From assembly GCA_963801715.1 (NCBI GenBank), contig CAWDGB010000002.1:186001-250000 (forward strand): 64,000 nucleotides of DNA, in the 5' to 3' direction. The translations under genes were made by a program, and so were the position numbers. The stretch comes from CAVVJA01 sp963801715. Lineage in GTDB: Bacteria; Actinomycetota; Actinomycetes; Mycobacteriales; Jatrophihabitantaceae. The notes under the pieces were generated by a model, which was not told the origin of the DNA, did not search any database, and saw only the letters and a program-made list of their open reading frames with translations. Positions 8,227-16,615 of this stretch are shown here, one piece after another (the first letter of the stretch is position 1; the number at the start of each line of letters is the position of its first letter).

Positions 8227-8349
8227 GCGGGAGCGGTGGCGACGCCAGGGATTCAGACTCCGGTGCGCCGTGGCACGGTTGTCAGACCCTTAGCGCGCCA
8301 TCCCGGCGCTTATTCCGCACGCCACCGTTCGCACGGCGACGGGCGCGGT

Positions 8350-8769
8350 TCAGCGATTAAGCGGCAGGACGGTCAGATTTCCCTCTCCGGCAGCAGCCAG
8401 CGCTTCGGACGCACGGCACAAGTATTCGTGCGCATCCTCCTGGGCCTGATCGAGATTCGTGAGCCGCTCCCTACCGGCGATGCTCTCATCGGAGGACGTG
8501 TCGGTGTCGGCCCGCACCGCGTCTTCGTACGCGTCGCTCGCCGCTCGCCAGGTCTTACGCGCTGCCTCCAACGCAACCATGGTCGAATAGGGCGGCCGCA
8601 GAAACGTCTGCCCATCCCGCTCTTCCTCCCACGCATCCTCGACGACCGTGCCACCAGACGCCCGCATGGAGCTGGCGTATTCCACTGGGACGGCGCCGGC
8701 CGGGTCGACGAGTAGAGCTTGCTGAGTCTGCTCGGGGAGGTTCTTCCACCACTCGAACACGTCGACCAT
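8350..8769 (-). CDS. Hypothetical protein, 139 aa
   Basis: I do not recognise this family. The protein is acidic and alanine-rich. It begins MVDVFEWWKNLPEQTQQALL and has a helical second half with regular Ala/Glu/Asp spacing from about residue 65 to 125, suggesting a soluble helical bundle. The ATG at 8769 is preferred over an in-frame start 18 bp further upstream because the amphipathic N-terminal segment begins there. It stands alone and converges with the beta-helix gene. Codon use is that of its neighbours. Confidence 0.5.
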   Translation of the reverse strand: MVDVFEWWKNLPEQTQQALLVDPAGAVPVEYASSMRASGGTVVEDAWEEERDGQTFLRPPYSTMVALEAARKTWRAASDAYEDAVRADTDTSSDESIAGRERLTNLDQAQEDAHEYLCRASEALAAAGEGNLTVLPLNR

Positions 8770-9195
8770 AGCCAGACGGTAGAGCACTGGGAACGACGGT
8801 GCCAGACTGCCCGGTGGACGAGGACGGGCAGCAATGCCGCGTGCGTCTCATGGCCGACGGATTCAGATTCCGACAAGGTGATGACGGGTTCGCCACACCT
8901 GGAGACGACCCCTCCGTTTTGGACCGGTCACCCGGCGTCGTACTCGCGTAGCCGGTACGGCATCGCGGGCCGCGGACAAGGCCAAAGCGTGACCATCACC
9001 CATGCTCCCTTGGGCGTAGAGTCCTTGTTACCGCTGGGCTCCTCATCGTTGGCATCCGAGTCAGCCTCGCCCTCGGCGAATGTCTACGGATCCGGTCAAC
9101 GGATTACCAGTGTCCTGGCGCGGACAAACGGCGCCGTGGTTCGCCCGCGGTACGTATCCGGAACGTGCTGGGACTGGGCGAAGGAGTCCGAGTCC
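8770..9195. other. Intergenic region without a convincing gene
   Basis: This 426-bp stretch lies between two hypothetical genes. A GTG-started frame of 45 codons (8814-8951) on the plus strand shows moderate codon bias but no ribosome site and no recognisable product. AAGGAG at 9181-9186 belongs to the next gene. I see no RNA gene or repeat. Confidence 0.4.
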
Positions 9196-9432
9196 ATGAA
9201 CATCGACCAGCACATCCTGCAGGTGCTCGCGTCTGGGGCGGGCCGGCGCAGGCCGGTGACGATCGGAGATTTCGCGCGCCGGTTCGGGGTCAGTCCGTTG
9301 ATCGTCCTTCCCGCGGCGCGGCGGCTGGTCGAAGACGGTCTGGCGGCGCCATCAACGGTTCTGGTACACGGCGTACCGACGCTGCACGGCCTTATTCCGT
9401 TGCCCGAGCCTGACCTTCGAGCTAGCCGATGA
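9196..9432 (+). CDS. Small winged-helix-like protein, 78 aa
   Basis: The ATG at 9196 is preceded by AAGGAG (9181-9186) at good spacing, which fixes the start. The product begins MNIDQHILQVLASGAGRRRP. Residues 20-52 (TIGDFARRFGVSPLIVLPAARRLVEDGLA) look like a helix-turn-helix: two helices, a turn GVS, and a recognition helix followed by a strand pair. It is too short for an effector domain. It may be a small DNA-binding protein; the targets are unknown. Confidence 0.55.
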   Translation: MNIDQHILQVLASGAGRRRPVTIGDFARRFGVSPLIVLPAARRLVEDGLAAPSTVLVHGVPTLHGLIPLPEPDLRASR

Positions 9433-9553
9433 GGGTTGGCTGACAACCGGGCTTGCCGGTTAGCCGAACGAGCGCACCGACCGATCGAGACACTCGATGA
9501 CGCGCCTCGTCGCGCTGAGGTTCGGCGCCGACAGTTTCGAGAGAGGAACAGCC

Positions 9554-9691
9554 GTGGCGGGAAATAGCAAGCGCGGACGCGCGATCCGCAAGGTCAAGCA
9601 GCCAGTGAAGCTCAAGACGGCAAAAGCCGGAACCGACGCATCGAGGATCGATCGTCAAGCGAAATTGCCACCCACCAAACACAGCAAGTAG
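9554..9691 (+). CDS. Small basic protein, 45 aa
   Basis: A GTG at 9554 follows GAGAGGAAC, giving a 45-residue product very rich in Lys and Arg (AGNSKRGRAIRKVKQPVKLK at the start, ending PPTKHSK). The upstream in-frame ATG at 9497 has no ribosome site and its first 19 codons look non-coding. The composition suggests nucleic-acid binding, but the family is not recognised. It is too small to be sure it is translated. Confidence 0.4.
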   Translation: MAGNSKRGRAIRKVKQPVKLKTAKAGTDASRIDRQAKLPPTKHSK

Positions 9692-9956
9692 CGCCGACGG
9701 GACCAGCGTGCTTGCCGGTACAGGCCATCCACGCAACGACATTGGACGCGTTCGACGCCTAGGAATGCTGCACACGACTCGGTGGTCAGCGCCGCAAAGG
9801 CATCCGGACTTCGCCTCCGCGGAGGGGTGGCGGCGGCAGTGCTCAGCGTGCGTGAAGTGTCGCGCCGGCCGACGGGGTCTTACTCGCGCCGTGTAGTCTC
9901 ATTGTGTATCCGGCGCGCGTTCCCAGCAGGTCGGTCGACCCTTTGGGAGTGTGTGC

Positions 9957-11000
9957 GTGACGGCTGTACTTGCTGATCAGCGCGGCAGTGACTATGCCGG
10001 ATTGAGCCGTCAGGTGCGCGCTGCGCGGCTATTGGACCGCACGCCGTGGCGTTACGGCCTGCGGATCGCGGCGACCGTCTTGTTCTTCCTCGCGTGCTGG
10101 TGGGCGCTTGTGGCGATCGGCCAGTCGTGGTTGGTGCTCGTGCCAGCTGCGCTGCTGGGTGTGGCCTCCACCCAGGTCGCGTTTCTTGGACACGACGGCG
10201 GCCATCAGCAGATCGCGGCGACCCGTACCGGCAATACGATGGTCGGGTTGCTGGCGGGCAATCTGCTGACCGGGTTGAGCATCGGTTGGTGGATCGACAA
10301 GCACAGCCGTCACCACGCCAATCCGAATAAGGAAGATCATGATCCGGACATCGGCGAAGGCGTGTTCGCCTTCACAACTGCCCAGGCCGCGAATCGAGCC
10401 GGTCGGCTGCCGCGAGCGATCGCCCGCAACCAAGCGGTGTTGTTCTTCCCGATGCTCACCCTGGAGGGTTTGAACCTGCACGTCGCCAGCGTGCGCTGGC
10501 TGTTCCGCGCACGTGGTGGGAGGCTGCGGCGCACCGAGCTGTTGCTGTTGTCGGCGCATGTGCTGGCCTACTTCGGTGTGGTGCTGTGGGCGTTGTCACC
10601 AGTTCTGGCGGTGGCGTTCGTCGCCGTGCATCAGGCGGTGTTCGGTCTCTACATGGGCTGCTCGTTTGCGCCGAACCACAAGGGCATGCCGATCATCGGC
10701 GCGGAGCAGAAACTCGATTACCTGCGCCGCCAGGTCGTCACATCACGTAATGTGCGCGGCGGCTGGTTCGTCGATCAGCTGCTCGGCGGACTGAACTATC
10801 AGGTCGAGCACCACCTGTTCCCGAGCATGCCCCGAACTAATCTGCGCAAGGCTCAGCGACTGGTGCGGACCTACTGCGCGCAGCACCGGATCCCATATAC
10901 CGAGACCGGCCTGTTCGCCTCCTACGCGTGCGCGCTGCGCTATCTGCACACACTCGGCGGACCGCTGCGGGCGGCGCATCTCGCCGCGAGCAAGGCGTGA
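9957..11000 (+). CDS. Membrane fatty acid desaturase
   Basis: A 347-residue integral membrane di-iron desaturase. The three histidine boxes are present: HDGGH at residues 79-83, HSRHH at 116-120 and QVEHH at 282-286; the last is typical of front-end/delta-6-type acyl-lipid or acyl-CoA desaturases. Hydrophobic pairs lie at about residues 38-75, 93-110, 160-180 and 198-240. GGGAG at 9945-9949 fits the GTG at 9957 better than the GTG at 9951 or 9953. The gene stands alone, 250 bp before cspA. Membrane fluidity control beside a cold-shock gene is plausible, but any shared regulation is inference. Confidence 0.88.
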   Translation: MTAVLADQRGSDYAGLSRQVRAARLLDRTPWRYGLRIAATVLFFLACWWALVAIGQSWLVLVPAALLGVASTQVAFLGHDGGHQQIAATRTGNTMVGLLAGNLLTGLSIGWWIDKHSRHHANPNKEDHDPDIGEGVFAFTTAQAANRAGRLPRAIARNQAVLFFPMLTLEGLNLHVASVRWLFRARGGRLRRTELLLLSAHVLAYFGVVLWALSPVLAVAFVAVHQAVFGLYMGCSFAPNHKGMPIIGAEQKLDYLRRQVVTSRNVRGGWFVDQLLGGLNYQVEHHLFPSMPRTNLRKAQRLVRTYCAQHRIPYTETGLFASYACALRYLHTLGGPLRAAHLAASKA

Positions 11001-11250
11001 TTGATCGGTCCGGTCCGGCGCGCCACCGGACCAGCCGTAATCGGCAGCGAGGCCCACGAGAGTTGAGGGCGACGTTGACTCTGCTACCCTAGACGCTGGT
11101 TGTCAGCATTTCCTTCTTCGGCTGAATGTGCGACGCGGGATTGTTGCAGTTGCGTTGTCGCCTTTCCGCTTTCGCCGAGAGCCGTCATCCGCAAGACCAG
11201 CGCTGCGTACACGGTGTGCGCGCGCCCAGCTCCACCGAAGGAGAACAGCA

Positions 11251-11454
11251 ATGGCACAGGGCACTGTGAAGTGGTTCAACAGCGAGAAGGGTTTCGGGTT
11301 CATCGCCCCCGACGACGGCAGCAAGGACGTCTTCGTTCACTTCTCCGCGATCAGCGGCGACGGGTACAAGAGCCTTGAGGACGACCAGCGGGTCGAGTTC
11401 GACACCACGCAAGGCCAGAAAGGGCCGCAGGCGGAGAACGTTCGCGTCGTCTGA
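11251..11454 (+). CDS. cspA: Cold-shock protein CspA family
   Basis: A 67-residue single cold-shock domain, an RNA chaperone. RNP1 (KGFGFI, residues 13-18) and RNP2 (VFVHF, 27-31) are intact, and the start MAQGTVKWFN is canonical. GAAGGAGA lies 6-8 bases before the ATG. The preceding 250 bp holds no gene and would make a long structured leader, as is common for cold-shock genes. A short inverted repeat (GCGGGC 11470-11475 / GCCCGC 11486-11491) just after the stop may act as a terminator. Confidence 0.95.
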   Translation: MAQGTVKWFNSEKGFGFIAPDDGSKDVFVHFSAISGDGYKSLEDDQRVEFDTTQGQKGPQAENVRVV

Positions 11455-11742
11455 CCTCTCCTCAGCTGCGCGGGCACGCAGGCTAGCCCGCAGTAGCACC
11501 ACGCTCAGGGTCGTTGCGCCAGCCGAGGGATCGCAGACGCTGTCTGCGACCTCGGCCGGTGCATCGGCAAGTATGTTCGCGGCCACGCGTCGCGGAACGA
11601 TGGACGCTCGCCAAAGCCCCAGACACTCGCGGTGTCTACGAGCTGGAGTCTCCCTCTAGGAGCACTAACCGGACAGCGTCCCGCACGTACGGTGAGGCTG
11701 CGGGCCTAGTCGTCGAACCGCGAATGCCCGGATGATGCCCTC

Positions 11743-12033
11743 ATGACCGATGCCGCACCCCGGATGCATGTCACGCTTCACCTCGTTCAACAGACAACGG
11801 TGGGGGTCAACTCCGCTGACCTGTGGCCGATGCACGGTCCGTACGCCCGATTCGGCGCCGATCTGGCCTCGTTCGCGGAGGAAGTCATGCGTCGCCTCAC
11901 CGTCGACCAATACCTCGGCTTCTACTCCAGTCCCGCCACGATCACCGTGATCCCTCGGGACGCGGTCAAGCGAATCGACTTCACGGAGGTTGCCGGGCCA
12001 CCGCCCGACCTGTCGCCGTCGGCGATTACTTGA
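11743..12033 (+). CDS. Hypothetical protein, 96 aa
   Basis: A small soluble protein with no family I recognise. It starts MTDAAPRMHVTLHLVQQTTV and has alternating hydrophobic strands, a central helix (ADLASFAEEVMRRLTVDQYL) and a short C-terminal segment. No clear ribosome site precedes the ATG. It ends 25 bp before the convergent hemerythrin-like gene. Confidence 0.5.
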   Translation: MTDAAPRMHVTLHLVQQTTVGVNSADLWPMHGPYARFGADLASFAEEVMRRLTVDQYLGFYSSPATITVIPRDAVKRIDFTEVAGPPPDLSPSAIT

Positions 12034-12058
12034 TCGGCGACGGACCCGACGAGGCCGA

Positions 12059-12526
12059 TCAGGTCTCGCCGCCGATGTCCACGGTGTAGGCCTGGTAGAT
12101 GAGATCGGACCCGCGCTGCCGGTGGCGGAGGAGCCTTCCGAGCAACGCCGTGCCACGGTCACGAACTTTGTCGACATCCGTAGTGATGCCCGGTTCGCCA
12201 ACGCACGCTGTCAGGTTGTCCAGCAGGTCTTTGATCAGAGCGTGTTCGCGGATCAGGCGAGCGACCGCACCGGACAGCCGCGGCGCGGTCTGGAGCAGCT
12301 CGCGGTACAGCCCGTCGGGACCCTCCGTGACGTCGATGTGCGCACCGAAGTCGGCGGAAAGCTCAACGAGCGCACTCCGGACACGTTCCGCCCAGCGCGC
12401 CTCGAGCCCGGGCGCCGGCGCGGCCAACGCGCGTTCCACCGCGCTGATCGACTCGAACAGCTCGGTGCGGCGGCGACGCAGCTGCTCCAACAAGGCCCGC
12501 TCTGGGATGGCTGAGCTTGATTCCAT
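12059..12526 (-). CDS. Hemerythrin-like (HHE) helical protein
   Basis: A 155-residue, all-helical protein. Helix 2-3 contains DFGAHIDVTEGPDGLYRELL, and the next helices RLIREHALIKDLLDNL and LLGRLLRHRQRGSDLIYQAY, as in hemerythrin HHE proteins of actinobacterial stress clusters. The full set of iron ligands of canonical hemerythrins is not obvious (few His/Glu pairs), so metal binding may be altered. The ATG at 12526 is fixed by GGAGG 6 bp upstream; a longer frame to 12547 lacks that. It lies in a minus-strand block with the STAS and phosphatase genes. Confidence 0.65.
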   Translation of the reverse strand: MESSSAIPERALLEQLRRRRTELFESISAVERALAAPAPGLEARWAERVRSALVELSADFGAHIDVTEGPDGLYRELLQTAPRLSGAVARLIREHALIKDLLDNLTACVGEPGITTDVDKVRDRGTALLGRLLRHRQRGSDLIYQAYTVDIGGET

Positions 12527-12664
12527 CGACACCTCCGAACGGCGCATGTCGTGCTTGAGGCTAGGCCGGTTGCCGGGTCCCGTGCCCAGAGGGTCACCCG
12601 CGAAAACCCATCGCCGAACCGCCGCTGTCGCGCCGTCTTCGGCAACGCCGTCAGGCCATGGCTG

Positions 12665-12952
12665 TCATAGGTGATGCACGGTGAATCCCAGATTTCCGAG
12701 CACCCTGACCGCGCCTGCCTTGCCGCCCTCGAAGTCAGCGGAGGCAAGCCGTTGCCCGGTGGCGAACTCGTACGCCGTGCCCAAGATTGCCTTGGGCGGG
12801 TAGTGGCGCTCCTCCCAGATCAGCTCGTACGTCGAGGCCGGGGCGAAACCATGCTCGGCGAAGAACTGCTGGGCGCCGAGCCGGTCGTACTCCGCTATCG
12901 CGCGCACCACATCGTCCCGGCTCACTTGGTTCCACACGATCGAATGTGCCAT
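12665..12952 (-). CDS. Stand-alone ScoMcrA-type N-terminal head domain protein
   Basis: A 95-residue protein starting MAHSIVWNQVSRDDVVRAIA and containing FFAEHGFAPASTYELIWEER and HYPPKAILGTAYEFATGQRL, ending GAVRVLGNLGFTVHHL. This pattern matches my recollection of the small N-terminal head domain of the type IV restriction enzyme ScoMcrA from Streptomyces, where it precedes the SRA and HNH domains. Here there is no nuclease domain and none is encoded next to it. GAGG lies upstream of the ATG at 12952. The function of the isolated domain is unknown. Confidence 0.6.
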   Translation of the reverse strand: MAHSIVWNQVSRDDVVRAIAEYDRLGAQQFFAEHGFAPASTYELIWEERHYPPKAILGTAYEFATGQRLASADFEGGKAGAVRVLGNLGFTVHHL

Positions 12953-13020
12953 CGGATCCTCTCGAATATCGTCTTGACGCCCGGGCAAGGACGTCCCGCG
13001 CCGGCGCGGCCGGCTCGGCG

Positions 13021-13329
13021 TCAATTCGATGTGGGGAAGTATTCGGCGAGCCCAGATAGATCCAGGAGCACGGCGACCCGCTCGGGCACGTCGCGGAGCA
13101 GCAGCTGACTGCCTCGGGCCTCGGCGGCGCGGCGCAATCGCACAAGTGCGCTGAGACCGGAGGAGTCCAGGAAGGTCACCTCCCCGAGATCGACGATCAG
13201 CGACACCCCGGGCGGGCTGTGGGTCAGCAGGTTGGCGCCCCGCGCGACGACGTCGTCCGCGGTCGCTAGGTCGATGTCTCCGAAGAGGCGCAGCATCGCC
13301 GCAGCTGGCTGCTCGGGCGGCGCGGTCAT
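13021..13329 (-). CDS. STAS-domain anti-anti-sigma factor
   Basis: A 102-residue STAS protein of the SpoIIAA/RsbV type. The segment IVDLGEVTFLDSSGLSALVR (residues 45-64) holds the DSSG motif, whose serine is the phosphorylation site used in partner switching. The ATG overlaps the stop of the upstream phosphatase/kinase gene by 4 bp (ATGA), so the two are co-translated. In such modules the phosphatase removes the phosphate and frees the STAS protein to sequester an anti-sigma factor. The target sigma factor is not nearby. Confidence 0.9.
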   Translation of the reverse strand: MTAPPEQPAAAMLRLFGDIDLATADDVVARGANLLTHSPPGVSLIVDLGEVTFLDSSGLSALVRLRRAAEARGSQLLLRDVPERVAVLLDLSGLAEYFPTSN

Positions 13330-15020
13330 GGGCTGGACTCTAGGGCAGTTGACGCGGAGGGTGCATCACCAGAGACATCGAGGCGAAACCACACGGTCTT
13401 GCCGGGGCGCGGTCCGTTGTTGTGCACGCCCCACGATTGGGCGAGCTTGGCGACGACGCGCAGGCCGCGGCCATGCGGATCGGAAGCGGCGGGGTCCTGG
13501 ACCGACACCTCGCCGGTGCCCGTGTCGGAGACTTCGACGATCACAGTCGAGGTGTGGCGTGCGACCGCCAGCCGGAAAGGGGTCTCGCCGTGCACAACCG
13601 CGTTGCTGGCGAGTTCCGAGACCAGCAGTTCCAGCGTGTCTCGTGCCGCCGGCGGCAACGGTCCGGCCGCCTCAACGGCGAATCGGCGCGCGGCCCGCGT
13701 GGAGTCCGAGTCGACGGGGAACTCGCGTACCCGCACCTCCGCGGTAGAAACCGCTGCAGACGGCGCGCCGCTGCCGACAAATGACGGATCCCGCCTGAGG
13801 GCCAGCAGCGCGATGTCGTCGAGCGGAGTGTCGAGTCCGACAAGATGCTGCATGACCTCCCGCGAGACCATCTCGGGATGAGCCGGGCGCACCGCGTCCT
13901 GCAGCCGTTGCAGCCCGACGTCGATGACCTCATCCCGACGTTCGACAAGTCCGTCGGTGTACAACAGAAGCAGCGCACCAGGCAACATTTCGACGCGCAC
14001 CTCTTCTCTCGACGCTTTCCGTATGGTCCCCAGTGGTGGGCCCGGCGGAACGGCGGCCAAGGATGTCGGCACCCCGGGCGCTGCCACTACCGGAGGCAGG
14101 TGCCCGGCTGAGCAGATCGTCCACTCAGCAAACGGAGGATGCGCGCGGGCACACACTATGGTGACCATGGCGCCGAATTCGAAGTGCTCGACCTTGCGGT
14201 CGGTCAGCTCCAGCACATGCGCCGGGCCTTCGCCGAGGAGTGCGTAGGCGCGCAGGGCGCTCTTTACCCGGCCCATCACCACCGCCGCGTGCAACCCGTG
14301 CCCGGCAACGTCTCCGGTGACGACCCACAGTGCGCCATCGGGCAACACGAACGCGTCGTACCAGTCACCGCCGATGGCCCGGTTCTCGGCCGGTACGTAC
14401 CGTGCGGCGAGCTGCAGTCCGCGCACTTGGGGCAGCTGGACGGGCAGCAGGCTGCGTTCGAGCAGCCCCGCGGCCGCGGCCTCGACCGCGTACTGGCGGA
14501 TTTGCATGGCGGCCGCCACGCGTTCGGCGGCGACCTGCAGCAACTCCTCGTCGTCAACGGTGAAGTCACGTGGGGCAAGCCGCCCAACATGCAGCACGCC
14601 GAGCAGCCTCTCGCCGAGCACGAGTGGCACCCCCAGCATGCGCTGGATGCCCTTCTCCCACAGGATCGGATTAGCGACCGTGGTCTCGTCCACCCGCTCC
14701 AGCCGGACGGGCTGGCGGCGGGCGGCGATCCGCCCAGCGAAACCCACACCAATCGGAACTCGGACGCCCTGCCGCACCTCTTCTTCCAACCCCCGCGCCG
14801 CCCGCGCGACGAGATCGTCTGTGCCCTCCGCATGCAGGAGCACGGCAGCGGTGTCCGCGTCGAGGATTCCGCGGAGCCGCTCGAGCACCTCGGTCAGGAG
14901 CTCGTCGATGTCCAACCCGGTGAGTCCGGCATCGGTGACAGCCAGCAGGTTCGCCAGCCGCGGTGAGACGTTCTCAGCGGCCACGCCGTGCCACCTTAGC
15001 GGCCGCGTCACCGAACCCAA
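13326..15020 (-). CDS. GAF - PP2C (SpoIIE) phosphatase - HATPase regulator
   Basis: A 564-residue cytoplasmic regulator. Residues about 20-170 form a GAF sensor domain (RLANLLAVTDAGLTGLDIDE at the start). Residues 195-405 are a SpoIIE-type PP2C phosphatase with GGDWYDAF, VVTGDVAGHGLHAA and TDGLVERR. Residues 425-555 are an RsbW-like HATPase kinase domain with ELLVSELASNAVVHG (N box) and PHGRGLRVV (G box). It therefore joins the phosphatase and kinase functions that oppose each other on STAS proteins, and the downstream STAS gene overlaps it by 4 bp. The signal sensed by GAF cannot be read from sequence. Confidence 0.92.
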   Translation of the reverse strand: MGSVTRPLRWHGVAAENVSPRLANLLAVTDAGLTGLDIDELLTEVLERLRGILDADTAAVLLHAEGTDDLVARAARGLEEEVRQGVRVPIGVGFAGRIAARRQPVRLERVDETTVANPILWEKGIQRMLGVPLVLGERLLGVLHVGRLAPRDFTVDDEELLQVAAERVAAAMQIRQYAVEAAAAGLLERSLLPVQLPQVRGLQLAARYVPAENRAIGGDWYDAFVLPDGALWVVTGDVAGHGLHAAVVMGRVKSALRAYALLGEGPAHVLELTDRKVEHFEFGAMVTIVCARAHPPFAEWTICSAGHLPPVVAAPGVPTSLAAVPPGPPLGTIRKASREEVRVEMLPGALLLLYTDGLVERRDEVIDVGLQRLQDAVRPAHPEMVSREVMQHLVGLDTPLDDIALLALRRDPSFVGSGAPSAAVSTAEVRVREFPVDSDSTRAARRFAVEAAGPLPPAARDTLELLVSELASNAVVHGETPFRLAVARHTSTVIVEVSDTGTGEVSVQDPAASDPHGRGLRVVAKLAQSWGVHNNGPRPGKTVWFRLDVSGDAPSASTALESSP

Positions 15021-15161
15021 CGGCCCGTCATCGATAGTCCCCGAAACGCGCCTGCTGAGAGAGTCCTAAGTAGGGGTGAACCGTCCCGACGTCGGCGACG
15101 TAACTAGCGGTACCACGCCCGCCACCGATGTACGCGGTGTGGTTCGAAAGGAATGAGTGCG

Positions 15162-15716
15162 ATGGTCACACGTGTGTTCGTAGCTAGGGCGCGGAGTTGG
15201 ACAGTCGGGGCGGCGCTAGCCGCCGGTCTGATTCTCTCCGCGTGCTCGAGCTCTGGCGGCTCCGGCAGTGGTACGACGGCCGCGGCAGGCGGCGGCGGGA
15301 CGAACGCGGCCAGCGGCGGCACGTCGTCGATCACCGTCGCGACCCGATCCGGACCGCTGGGCACGTATCTCACCGACGGCTCCGGGAAGACGCTATACAT
15401 GTTCGCGTCCGACACCTCCTCCAAATCGACGTGCACCGGAAGCTGCCTGTCGTTTTGGCCGCCACTGGACGGCAAAGCCACCGCCGGTCCCGGCGTGACC
15501 GCTAGCAAGCTGAGCACCATCACCGGAACGAACGGCGCCGCACAGGTCACGTACGCGGGTCACCCCCTGTACTTCTACGCAGCGGACAGCAACCCGGGTG
15601 ATGTCAAGGGGCAAGGCTCGAACCAGTCCGGCGCGCTCTGGTGGATCTTGGCGCCGTCCGGGGCGCCGATCGAGAGCACAGCGTCCGGGGCCATGTCCTC
15701 GTCCGGTGGTTACTGA
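15162..15716 (+). CDS. COG4315 secreted-repeat lipoprotein
   Basis: A 184-residue lipoprotein. The signal ends in LILSAC, a lipobox; a Gly/Ser/Thr-rich linker follows. From about residue 65 there are two copies of the COG4315 'secreted repeat', seen in GTYLTDGSGKTLYMFASDT and VTYAGHPLYFYAADSNPGD, with CTGSCLSFWPPL between them. Members of this family are cell-surface proteins of unknown role, sometimes linked to redox or haem. The ATG at 15162 is preferred over 15153 because AAAGGA at 15147 fits it. It is monocistronic. Confidence 0.85.
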   Translation: MVTRVFVARARSWTVGAALAAGLILSACSSSGGSGSGTTAAAGGGGTNAASGGTSSITVATRSGPLGTYLTDGSGKTLYMFASDTSSKSTCTGSCLSFWPPLDGKATAGPGVTASKLSTITGTNGAAQVTYAGHPLYFYAADSNPGDVKGQGSNQSGALWWILAPSGAPIESTASGAMSSSGGY

Positions 15717-15888
15717 TCGTGAGCTCGGCGCGTGCCGATGACCCGCCGAGCCGGTCGCGGACTCGGTAGCCGGATCACGCGTCGGCGTACCCGCGCCGCC
15801 TAGCAATTGCGTTGCCGTGCCCAGGTGGCCGTCTCTACGGTACGCAGAGGCCTCATAAGGCCGTTTGTGTCGAGACAGTGGAGGTGGC

Positions 15889-16443
15889 ATGGGCAAGATC
15901 GGCGTGCATGAGTTCTACGCACTGGACGGCGTCTTCGACAATCCGACCTGGACGGCGGACTTCGGCTTCGACCCGAAGATGGGCGAGACCATCGGCGCGG
16001 TCACGGGCTCGTCCACCGCTATCTTGCTCGGCCGTACGACTTTCGAGATGTTCGCGCCGGCCTGGTCGACCCGCACCGTCGACGACGATCCGGGTGCGTC
16101 CTTCTTCAACGACACGCCGAAATATGTCGTCAGCTCGACCCTGCAGGACGCCGAGTCGATCTGGCATAACTCCACCGTCCTCGGCCCGTACAACGCCGAC
16201 GCTATCCGCGACCTGAAGGCGAAGGAGTCCGGCAATATCTACATCAGCGGCAGCGGCACGCTGGTCCGCGCGCTGCTCGCTGACGGGCTCGTAGATGAAC
16301 TCCACCTCTTCGTTTACCCGGTCGTCGTCGGCGGCGACAAGAAGGCGCTTTTCCCGAGCGAAAGCCCCACTACGAAGCTCACCCTCAACGACTCGGACGT
16401 CTACACCAATGGGGTCGTGCACCTCAACTACGGGCCCGCCTAA
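15889..16443 (+). CDS. RibD C-terminal/DHFR-like reductase
   Basis: A 184-residue protein of the dihydrofolate-reductase-like RibD_C superfamily. Features are the N-terminal strand with SLDG-like YALDGVFDNP, the loop AILLGRTTFEMFAPAW, and C-terminal IYISGSGTLVRALLADGLVD then LFVYPVVVGGDKKALFP. These normally bind NADPH. The physiological substrate is unknown for such stand-alone members. GGAGG lies 6 bp before the ATG at 15889. A second, more distant member is encoded at 18233. Confidence 0.85.
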   Translation: MGKIGVHEFYALDGVFDNPTWTADFGFDPKMGETIGAVTGSSTAILLGRTTFEMFAPAWSTRTVDDDPGASFFNDTPKYVVSSTLQDAESIWHNSTVLGPYNADAIRDLKAKESGNIYISGSGTLVRALLADGLVDELHLFVYPVVVGGDKKALFPSESPTTKLTLNDSDVYTNGVVHLNYGPA

Positions 16444-16615
16444 GGTCCGCCTTTTCGGGCCAGCTTGGGGCGCGACACTCGAGACCATGGACGTCGATTT
16501 CGGACCGGCATTGGGCCAATGACCGCCACACTTCGCTGCGAAATATTTCCATCCGACCTAGACGCCACTATCGCCTGCTATTCATCTGTGCTCGGCGGAT
16601 AACGAATCGCGCCAA

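Noticed and set aside
8814..8951. 45-codon GTG frame between hypothetical genes
   Set aside because: No ribosome site, no recognisable product, only moderate codon bias.
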